Shown in pieces: positions 1 to 6,155 of a DNA stretch of 40,533 nucleotides. This DNA comes from Streptomyces sp. CB01201 (GTDB taxonomy: Bacteria; Actinomycetota; Actinomycetes; Streptomycetales; Streptomycetaceae): assembly GCF_002803085.1 (NCBI RefSeq), contig NZ_NNBJ01000013.1:1-40533 (forward strand), given 5' to 3'. A model generated the notes under the pieces. The model was given only the letters and a program-made list of their open reading frames with translations, ran no database searches and had not been told where the DNA came from. The position numbers and the translations under genes are program-made. Numbering within the stretch: the stretch's first letter is position 1; every line of letters starts with the position of its first letter.

Positions 1-458
1 TCGGGCCCGATTCCCGGTCTCCCGGGGCCAAGTCGGCTTGTCTTCCCGGCTGTTGGGCCGTTCCGACGAGTGAGACATTAGCGGAATCCTGGCCCCCGAC
101 GCCAATCGGGGTGCGTTCTCGAACGCGGATTCCTCATTTCGCAAAAGCGCACGAAAAACGAGACGACTAGGTGTCGTTCATAAGAAGTGGTTGGTGCGGA
201 ATGGCTGTCCGGGGACCGACCGGGGTCGGCGCTCACGTCGGACAACTCGGAGAACACTACGTAGCGGGGATGGCCGTGTCAACCCTCGGCCGTGGCTCCC
301 CGGGGGAGATCGGGGGCGGGCCGCCGGGGTGGTCCCACGGGGTGGTTCAGCGGGGTGGTTTGGCGGGCTCAGGCGTCCCGACCTCGTACTTTCGGCGGAG
401 GCAGGCGTGGCGTGACGGCTGATCTCCTGGCGCTGCCCTGCGTCCTAGCTTGGCGAGT
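1..458. other. Intergenic region without a supported gene
   Basis: I see no convincing gene here. The open frames in this stretch have Gly/Arg-rich composition, no recognisable domain and no ribosome binding site. A relatively A-rich patch at about 130-190 stands out from the GC-rich surroundings and could hold a promoter for the gene starting at 459, but no clear -35/-10 pair is visible. Positions 295-365 are rich in short GGGGTGGT-type repeats. Confidence 0.5.
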
Positions 459-1133
459 ATGAGGTCTCTTCTTCGGATTGCCGTGGCCGCCGCGACCTTC
501 CTCCTGGTGGGGATGGCCGTCGCGCCCGGGGCCGCACACGCCGTGAATGGCGATGAGCGGATCGCCCAGATGCGGCTGCGGGTCGTCGATGCGGTCAACG
601 AGGGCACCCTGAGCGAGATCCAGCGGCTCCGGGGCGCCACCGGTGGTGGCCTGTCCGAGGAGGTGGTCCGGCTTGAGGCGAAGCTGCGCAGCGGGTGGCA
701 GCTCGCGGCGGACCTGAGGTCGGTGCGGTCGCACGGGGCTGTGCAGGGACGGGGCTTCGTGGAGGCCGCCGGGACACACACGGCGATGGGGTCGGCGACG
801 GGCGCTGTCGCGGACGACGCCGGTAGTGGCGCGGCTCTGCTGTCGACGCCGGCCTCGTCGGCCTCGTCGACGCCGGCTGTGTATTCGGTCGCGTACTCGG
901 TGGATCCGTCGGGCGGGTCCGTGAGCGGTTCGGCGAGGGCCTCGGCAGGCGGCTCGGCAGCTGGCTCGTCTTCCGGGCGTGGTCGCGGTGGGGACAACGC
1001 GTTCGAGGCCGCGCGGGCCGCGCTGCCGGACACCCCGGTCGGGGTGCTGAGCCTCATCGGTGGAGGTGCACTGGCCCTCGTCGGGGGCGGGATGGCCGCC
1101 GCCGTGGTGCGGCGGCCGTACAAGAAGGACTAG
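459..1133 (+). CDS. Secreted protein with C-terminal membrane anchor and sortase-signal-like tail
   Basis: I do not recognise the family. The protein (224 aa from ATG 459) has a typical signal peptide: MRSLLRI, then a hydrophobic stretch ending in the cleavage-like APGAAHA at about residue 28. A helical, charged middle (ERIAQMRLRVVDAVNEG) follows, then a Ser/Ala/Gly-rich linker. The C-terminus has the three-part layout of a cell-wall sorting signal: LPDTP, a hydrophobic Gly/Ala-rich helix (VGVLSLIGGGALALVGGG) and a basic end (RRPYKKD). The fifth residue of the motif is Pro rather than the Gly of LPXTG, so sortase anchoring is only a possibility; a plain C-terminal membrane anchor is the alternative. 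A TTG three codons upstream (450) stays in frame, and neither start has a clear Shine-Dalgarno sequence. The gene converges on proC with an 12-base gap. Confidence 0.7.
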   Translation: MRSLLRIAVAAATFLLVGMAVAPGAAHAVNGDERIAQMRLRVVDAVNEGTLSEIQRLRGATGGGLSEEVVRLEAKLRSGWQLAADLRSVRSHGAVQGRGFVEAAGTHTAMGSATGAVADDAGSGAALLSTPASSASSTPAVYSVAYSVDPSGGSVSGSARASAGGSAAGSSSGRGRGGDNAFEAARAALPDTPVGVLSLIGGGALALVGGGMAAAVVRRPYKKD

Positions 1134-1145
1134 CCGCGGCCCGGT

Positions 1146-1955
1146 TCAGCTGTTGCCGGAGGCCAGTTCGCGGCTGCGGTCGCGGGCCGCTTCGAGTGCC
1201 GCGATCAGGGCGGCCCGTACGCCGTGGTTCTCCAGCTCGCGGATCGCGCTGATGGTCGTGCCCGCCGGGGACATCACCGCCTCGCGGAGCTTCACCGGGT
1301 GCTCGCCGCTGTCGCGCAGCATCACGGCGGCGCCGATCGCGGACTGCACGATCAGGTCGTACGCCTGGGCGCGTGGCAGGCCGAGCAGGATGCCGGCGTC
1401 CGTCATGGCCTCGACCAGGTAGTAGAAGTAGGCCGGGCCCGAGCCGGAGAGGGCCGTTGCCGCGTCCTGCTGCGACTCCGGCACGCGCAGGGTCTTGCCC
1501 ACGCCGCCGAAGATCTCCTCCGTATGGGCGAGGTGGTCCGGGGTCGCGTGGCTGCCCGCACTGATCACCGACATGCCCTCGTCGACCAGGACCGGCGTGT
1601 TCGGCATGACGCGTACGACCGGGGTGCCGGCGGCCAGGCGGGCCTCGATGAACGAGCTCGGGATGCCGGCGGCGGCACTGATCACCAGGCGGTCGTTGGT
1701 GAGGTGCGGGGCGAGTTCGTCCAGGAGCGTGCCCATGTCCTGGGGCTTCACGGCGAGGATCAGGGTGTCCGCGCGCTTGGCGGCCTCGGCGTTGGTGACG
1801 GCGTCCACGCCGTAACGGTTGTGGAGTTCCGCGGCGCGGTCGGGGCGGCGGGCGGTCACGAGGAGGTTGGCCGGGTGCCAGCCGGCCCGGATCATTCCGC
1901 TGAGGAGGGCCTCGCCGATCTTGCCGGTGCCGAGGACTGCGACGGTCTGGGTCAT
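1146..1955 (-). CDS. proC: Pyrroline-5-carboxylate reductase
   Basis: This enzyme catalyses the last step of proline synthesis, NAD(P)H-dependent reduction of 1-pyrroline-5-carboxylate, in the cytoplasm. The N-terminus carries the Rossmann motif GTGKIG (residues 9-14). The family signature region is present near the C-terminus (LSGSGPAYFYYLVEAM, then a segment with LREAVMSPAGTT). The length of 269 aa is normal for ProC. I chose ATG 1955 because GGAGG lies six bases upstream; a GTG two codons earlier (1961) abuts that GGAGG and is too close. The gene is convergent with the upstream secreted protein and transcribed in the same direction as the ABC genes, but about 130 bp separates them, so it is probably a separate unit. 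Confidence 0.95.
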   Translation of the reverse strand: MTQTVAVLGTGKIGEALLSGMIRAGWHPANLLVTARRPDRAAELHNRYGVDAVTNAEAAKRADTLILAVKPQDMGTLLDELAPHLTNDRLVISAAAGIPSSFIEARLAAGTPVVRVMPNTPVLVDEGMSVISAGSHATPDHLAHTEEIFGGVGKTLRVPESQQDAATALSGSGPAYFYYLVEAMTDAGILLGLPRAQAYDLIVQSAIGAAVMLRDSGEHPVKLREAVMSPAGTTISAIRELENHGVRAALIAALEAARDRSRELASGNS

Positions 1956-2087
1956 GGTCACCCTCCAGGTGGTGCGGCGCTTCGTGCCGTCATCCTCGCA
2001 TCGGGGGCGGCCGGCCGAAGGGGGCGTCCGAAGGGCGGTACGGGGCGCGGCGTTACGCCGTTGCGGGGCCGGCGGGCAGGTACGGGT

Positions 2088-2918
2088 TCACGGGGTGCGG
2101 CGGGGCAGGGTGGCCGCGCCCAGGGCCAGGACCACGATCGCCACCGCGGCCACGATGCCGGCGTCCCGCGCGAAGGCGGCCGTGGGGTGGGGGTGGTGCA
2201 GGACCTGGGTCATCGCGTCGACCGCGTACGACATGGGCAGCACGTCGGAGATCCAGCGCAGTACCGGCTGCATGGTGTCGCGCGGGGTGAACAGGCCGCA
2301 GAGCAGGAGCTGGGGGAAGATCACCGCCGGCATGAACTGGACCGCCTGGAACTCCGATGCCGCGAACGCGGAGACGAACAGGCCGAGGGCGGTGCCGAGC
2401 AGCGCGTCGAGGAGGGCGACCAGAAGGAGCAGCCACGGGGAGCCGGTGACGTTCAGGTCGAGCAGCCAGAGGGCGATGCCCGTCGCGATGAGCGACTGGA
2501 GCACGGCGATCGCGCCGAACGCGAGTGCGTAGCCCCCGATGAGGTCGCCTTTGGCCAGGGGCATGGCGAGGAGGCGTTCCAGGGTGCCGGAGGTGCGTTC
2601 GCGCAGGGTGGCGATGGACGACACCAGGAACATCGTGATCAGCGGGAAGATGCCGAGCAGTGAGGCGCCGATGCTGTTGAACACGGCCGGGCTGCCGTCG
2701 AACACGTACCGGAGCAGGATGATCATCAGGGACGGGACGATCAGGAGCAGCGCGATCGTGCGGGGGTCGTGGCGCAGCTGACGCAGGACGCGGGCGGCGG
2801 TCGCGAGGGTGCGGGACGCGGTCATGGGGTTGCCTCGTCGGAGTGGGGGGTGCACGAAGGTGGCCGGGGGCGTGCCCGAAGGTGGCGGGGGGTGCGCGTA
2901 GGTGGCGGGGGCGGTCAT
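2088..2918 (-). CDS. ABC-2 type transporter permease (DrrB-like)
   Basis: This is the membrane component of an exporter whose ATPase lies immediately upstream. After the N-terminus there are about six hydrophobic segments, starting with TIALLLIVPSLMIILL and including GIFPLITMFLVSSIATLRERTSGTLERLL, the conserved region of ABC-2 permeases that follows the second helix. Two starts are possible. ATG 2918 overlaps the TGA of the ATPase (ATGA), giving translational coupling, and would add a 31-residue His/Pro-rich tail containing an imperfect repeat (YAHPPPPSG, then FVHPPLRRG). ATG 2825 (MTASRTLATAARV) also has a GAGG eight bases upstream and gives a more usual 245-aa protein. Family knowledge suggests export of a drug or lipid; the substrate cannot be read from the sequence. 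Confidence 0.85.
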   Translation of the reverse strand: MTAPATYAHPPPPSGTPPATFVHPPLRRGNPMTASRTLATAARVLRQLRHDPRTIALLLIVPSLMIILLRYVFDGSPAVFNSIGASLLGIFPLITMFLVSSIATLRERTSGTLERLLAMPLAKGDLIGGYALAFGAIAVLQSLIATGIALWLLDLNVTGSPWLLLLVALLDALLGTALGLFVSAFAASEFQAVQFMPAVIFPQLLLCGLFTPRDTMQPVLRWISDVLPMSYAVDAMTQVLHHPHPTAAFARDAGIVAAVAIVVLALGAATLPRRTP

Positions 2919-3829
2919 CGGGCGGCCTCGTCCACCAGGTGCAGGAAGGCTTCTTCGACGGTTTCGGTGCGGGTACGGCTGCGCAGGGCGTCGGGGGTGT
3001 CCTCGGCGAGGAGCGTGCCGTCGCGGAGCAGGAGCAGGCGGTGGCAGCGCTCCGCTTCGTCCATGACGTGCGAGGACACCAGGAGGGTGGTTCCGCGGGT
3101 GGTGGCGATGGAGTGGAAGAGGGCCCACAGGTCGCGGCGGAGTACGGGGTCGAGGCCTACGGTCGGTTCGTCCAGGACGAGCAGTTCGGGGCTGCCGAGC
3201 AGGGCGACGGCGAGCGAGACCCGGCTCAGCTGGCCGCCGGAGAGCCGGCCCGCCAGGTCGTCGGCGTGGCTGGTGAGGTCGACGTCCTCGATGGCTCGGG
3301 CGACGGCTTCGGCGCGGGCGGTGCGGGCTTCGGCCCGGGTGGGGCGGGCCTGGGTTCGGCGGGCCTGGGTTGGGCGGGCTTCAGGGTGGGCTTCCGCTTG
3401 GGGCTCGCCGTGGGTGCGGCCGGGGTGGAGTACCGCCGCGAAGTAGTCCAGATTCTGACGCACCGTCAAGTCCTGGTAAATGGACGGGGCTTGAGTCACG
3501 TAGCCGATCCGTTTGCGCAGGGCGGGGGTGCCTGCGGGGGCGTCCAGGACCGTGAGCGTGCCGGTGGCTTTGGCCTGGGTGCCCACGATCGCCCGCATCA
3601 GGGTGGACTTTCCGCAGCCGGAGGGGCCGAGGAGACCGGTGATTCGGGCGCGCGGGACGGTGAAGTCCAGGCTCTGGAGGACTTTGCGGTTGTCTCTTAC
3701 AACCGTGAGGGCGGTCGCCGTTACGGCGGGGCGGGGGCCGGGTGACTGCTCGGGGGTGGGGCCGGTGCCGGGCGGCCCGTTGTCGGGGGTGGTGCTGTTG
3801 CCCGGAGGGTGCGGGCTGTAATTCACCAT
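2915..3829 (-). CDS. ABC transporter ATP-binding protein
   Basis: This cytoplasmic ATPase powers the adjacent ABC-2 permease. Visible motifs are Walker A GPSGCGKST (residues 68-76), Q-loop Q113, signature LSGGQ (196-200), Walker B LLVLDEP (216-222) and a switch His in SSHVMDEAERC. Two things are unusual. The first 35 residues are a Pro/Thr/Gly-rich tail before the ATPase fold. An Arg/Ala-rich insertion of about 35 residues (147-181) built from imperfect ARPTQ/ARRTQ repeats lies between the Q-loop and the signature motif, where most relatives have a short helical link. It looks like expansion of a short DNA repeat at about 3290-3400. ATG 3829 has no Shine-Dalgarno sequence; a promoter placed for a leaderless transcript lies just upstream. 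Confidence 0.9.
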   Translation of the reverse strand: MVNYSPHPPGNSTTPDNGPPGTGPTPEQSPGPRPAVTATALTVVRDNRKVLQSLDFTVPRARITGLLGPSGCGKSTLMRAIVGTQAKATGTLTVLDAPAGTPALRKRIGYVTQAPSIYQDLTVRQNLDYFAAVLHPGRTHGEPQAEAHPEARPTQARRTQARPTRAEARTARAEAVARAIEDVDLTSHADDLAGRLSGGQLSRVSLAVALLGSPELLVLDEPTVGLDPVLRRDLWALFHSIATTRGTTLLVSSHVMDEAERCHRLLLLRDGTLLAEDTPDALRSRTRTETVEEAFLHLVDEAAR

Positions 3830-3866
3830 GTGATGAATAGTGCGCCCGGGTGGGTTCGGGCGTCAA
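3821..3866 (-). promoter_or_regulatory. Probable leaderless promoter and overlapping operator dyad of the ABC operon
   Basis: On the minus strand a -35 TTGACG (3866-3861) is followed after 18 bases by CACTAT (3842-3837), and the ATG of the ATPase gene begins seven bases further on. Transcription would therefore start at or beside the start codon. An imperfect palindrome, ATTCACCATGTGATGAAT (3821-3838; 7 of 9 base pairs match), covers the start codon and touches the -10 element. That is where a repressor would block initiation. No regulator gene is adjacent, so the binding protein is unknown. Confidence 0.5.
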
Positions 3867-3882
3867 GGACCGTCGTGCGTCG

Positions 3883-4719
3883 TCATGGGGCGTCGTTGCG
3901 GGCCAGGCGCAGGTGGACCACGTAGCTTTCCTCGATCGTGCCGTCGGGGAAGAGTTCGCTCAGTACGGCGTGCTCGCGGGTCATGAACTCCTGCGTCCGC
4001 TCCTCGCCGGAGACCAGAAACAGGGAGTGGCTGCCGAGGTTCGCGAGGTGGGTGGCGAGCGGGACCTTGCGGGTGTGGGGGATGGTGCGTTCGGTGAAGG
4101 TCAGGCCGGGGATGTCGGTCCAGGGGTGGTCGCCCCGTTGGGTGGGCTCGGGGTGGTTGGGGCGGCCTGCTTGGACGGGTTGGCCCGTTTGGGCCGCCTG
4201 GTCTGCTGGGGCCGGTTGGGCTGCTGGGGTTGCCTGGTCTGCTTGGAAGAAGGCGCGGATTCGGGCGTCCTGGTCTGCGAGCCACTGAGCGGAGTGGTCC
4301 GTGTGGTTCCACCACAGGGCGAGTGCGCCGCCCGGACGCAGTACTCGGCGGGCTTCCGGGCCCGCCTTCGCCGGGTCGATCCAATGCCAGGCCTGGGCGT
4401 ACGTGATGAAGTCCGCGGATGCGGTGGCGAGGGGGAGGTGGTTGCCGTCGCCCCGCACCAGAGGGATGTCCGGGTTGTTCCTGCGGAACTCGGCGGCCAT
4501 GCCGTCGCCGGGCTCCACCGCTGTGACCCTGGCGCCTCGGGCGTGCAGGAGGGTGCTGGCGATGCCGGTGCCGGCGCCGATGTCCGCGACGTGCGCGTTG
4601 CGCAGGGGGTGGGCTGCGAGTGCCTCGACGGCGTCGAGGAGGGCCGGGGGGTAGGAGGGGCGGTTGGCGGCGTATTGGGCTGCGGCGGCGTTGAAGGAGT
4701 GGGCGCGGGGTCGGGTCAT
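3883..4719 (-). CDS. Class I SAM-dependent methyltransferase
   Basis: This is a soluble methyltransferase of the UbiE/Methyltransf_11 type (278 aa). The SAM-binding motif I is DIGAGTG (residues 46-52). It is followed by an acidic strand end (VTAVEPGDGMAAEF), a motif II-like segment (ADFITYAQAWHWID) and the post-core LRPGGALALWWNHTD. The N-terminus AAAAQYAANRPSYPP resembles trans-aconitate methyltransferase-like proteins, but the substrate cannot be named. A low-complexity insert of about 40 residues rich in Gln, Pro and Ala follows the core; its DNA (about 4130-4250) consists of CCTGGTCTGCT-like repeats. ATG 4719 starts the recognisable domain. A longer open frame upstream encodes only repeat DNA, so I rejected it. 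The gene reads towards the ABC operon, with 53 bases between. Confidence 0.85.
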   Translation of the reverse strand: MTRPRAHSFNAAAAQYAANRPSYPPALLDAVEALAAHPLRNAHVADIGAGTGIASTLLHARGARVTAVEPGDGMAAEFRRNNPDIPLVRGDGNHLPLATASADFITYAQAWHWIDPAKAGPEARRVLRPGGALALWWNHTDHSAQWLADQDARIRAFFQADQATPAAQPAPADQAAQTGQPVQAGRPNHPEPTQRGDHPWTDIPGLTFTERTIPHTRKVPLATHLANLGSHSLFLVSGEERTQEFMTREHAVLSELFPDGTIEESYVVHLRLARNDAP

Positions 4720-4837
4720 GGGGGGAGTTTGCCGTGCGGGGGGTTGGGGGGTGGTGGTTTTCCCGCCCGCCCGTTCCGCCGTGCCGAGGGGTTCGGGGGG
4801 TGGGGGAAGCGAATTCCTTCGCGCTGAGGTGGGCGGG

Positions 4838-5094
4838 TCCCCTTCCGACTGCCGACCGTGCGTGGTCGCTCGCGCAGTTCCCCGCGCCCCCAAGCACGCC
4901 AGCACCCGCAGAACCGAAATCCCACCCCGGGTGAGCCCGACCCCCTATCGACCAGCCACCATGCGTGGTCGCTCGCGCAGTTCCCCGCGCCCCTAAACAC
5001 GCCAGCACCCGCAGAACCGAAATCCCACCCCGGGTGAGCCGGACCCCCTTTCGACCGCCCACCGGGCATGGCCTGTCGCGCCCCTGACCACGCC
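4838..5094 (-). repeat. 103-bp tandem repeat, about 2.5 units
   Basis: Two nearly identical units lie 103 bp apart (CGCGCAGTTCCCCGCGCCCC at 4871 and 4974), with a degenerate third unit that still keeps the flank ACCCCCTTTCGACCGCCCACC. Read on the minus strand, the core is GGGGCGCGGGGAACTGCGCG, the same core as in the arrays at 10450, 18862 and 27302. The rest of the unit (CAGCACCCGCAGAACCG, then CCCACCCCGGGTGAGC) is specific to this locus. It fills the gap between two divergent genes. Confidence 0.85.
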
Positions 5095-5186
5095 ACCGCC
5101 GGTCGGCAGCGCCCGAAGCCGACCCCATCGTGAGGTGGCGCCTTCGGTCGGGCGACGGGGGTCGGTGCTCGGGGATAATCGGGGTC

Positions 5187-5693
5187 ATGACCGAGAACAA
5201 GGGCGAGAGCGACGCCGCGCGCGGGGCCACTCCCGTCGGACCCCAGCCCGAGGCCATCCGATTCTTCGGCACCACCTGGGTGGACCACGACGGGGGCTAC
5301 GGGCTGCGCCGGGTGGGCGCGGGGATCGGCGCGGTCGCGGCGGCGGTCGCGGCGTGCTTCGTCCTGCGGTTCGCCTACGAGGGCTTGCAGCTCGCGAACA
5401 CCGGCTCGTTCGTCAACGTGCTGGTCGTCGTGATGTTCGCGATCTGTAGCGCGATGGCCTTCCGCAAGACCTGGGAGGGCTTCTCGACCCGGCCCGCCGA
5501 CCCGGACGCGGACCGCTCCCTCCAGGGCCTCAAGGCCATCGGCTTCATCGGCTCGCTGCTGGCCTACGCCGCTCGCACCTTCACCGAGGCCCCCGGTGAA
5601 GCCCTGCACCGCAAGGAATACGAAGCGGCCCTCGCCCAATGGACCCGGCGCAAGAACAACCCCGCGACCCGCAAGCGCCCCAAGCGGAAGTAG
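5187..5693 (+). CDS. Small membrane protein of unknown function
   Basis: A 168-aa protein I cannot assign to a named family. After a charged N-terminus (MTENKGESDAARG) there is a conserved-looking segment, RFFGTTWVDHDGGYGLRRVG. Two membrane helices follow at about residues 50-70 (GAVAAAVAACFVLRFAYEGL) and 78-95 (VNVLVVVMFAICSAMAF). The C-terminal part is soluble and ends in a strongly basic tail (RRKNNPATRKRPKRK), which suggests a cytoplasmic C-terminus. I chose ATG 5187 because the upstream in-frame extension is Arg/Gly-rich and has no domain character. Confidence 0.75.
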   Translation: MTENKGESDAARGATPVGPQPEAIRFFGTTWVDHDGGYGLRRVGAGIGAVAAAVAACFVLRFAYEGLQLANTGSFVNVLVVVMFAICSAMAFRKTWEGFSTRPADPDADRSLQGLKAIGFIGSLLAYAARTFTEAPGEALHRKEYEAALAQWTRRKNNPATRKRPKRK

Positions 5694-5741
5694 GGGAAGT
5701 AGGGGACGACGGGGGGAAGGTAGGGCGCCGGGCGGGGCCGG

Positions 5742-6029
5742 TCAGCCGCAGCGCGGAGCCACGTAGCCGTCGCTGCCCGTCTTCACGTACGCGTCCGCGA
5801 CGAACCGGCCGTTGCCGATGTTGTCCCAGATGTTCGACGTGCCGTAGGGGCCCGTGACCCGCGTGCCCGGGGTCTGGCAGTTCACCGGGACCGTCGCGCC
5901 CAGCGGCAGGACGTCCACGATCGAATAGCCCGTGCCCGGACCACTGCGTACGTTCAGTTCGCAGCCGGGGGCCACCGGGTAGCGGTGCACCGACCCCGAC
6001 GCCATTGTTTCGGCCGACTCTGCTGTCAT
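5742..6029 (-). CDS. Small bacterial SH3-like domain protein
   Basis: The 95-aa product has the hallmark of SH3_3-type domains, LNVRSGPGTGYSIVDVLPLG (residues 25-44), followed by VPVNCQTPGTRV and a C-terminal WDNIGNGRFVADAYVKT. Such domains usually bind cell-wall peptides in secreted proteins. The start I prefer, ATG 6029, has GGGGGAG six bases upstream, but the product then has no signal peptide; longer in-frame starts at 6044 and 6104 do not give one either. It may act inside the cell or leave by another route. Three Cys (23, one in VNCQ, one in the last three residues) could form a disulfide if it is exported. It is divergent from the kinase gene at 6156. Confidence 0.75.
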   Translation of the reverse strand: MTAESAETMASGSVHRYPVAPGCELNVRSGPGTGYSIVDVLPLGATVPVNCQTPGTRVTGPYGTSNIWDNIGNGRFVADAYVKTGSDGYVAPRCG

Positions 6030-6155
6030 GTCCAACTCCCCCATTGGCTTCACTCTGCGTGCAACACGCAGGCTAGCAAGCGCCGTGGGTCCCTTAAGGC
6101 CCATCGACTAGGCTCCGTCGGGCGTACGCGTAAACCGGACACACGGGGGTGGGCC

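Noticed and set aside
171..422. Small gene near the left edge
   Set aside because: An 83-aa frame with no ribosome binding site, no domain and a Gly-rich low-complexity middle.
4720..4905. N-terminal extension of the methyltransferase
   Set aside because: The frame stays open to 4905, but the added residues are translated repeat DNA and Pro-rich junk; the domain starts at ATG 4719.
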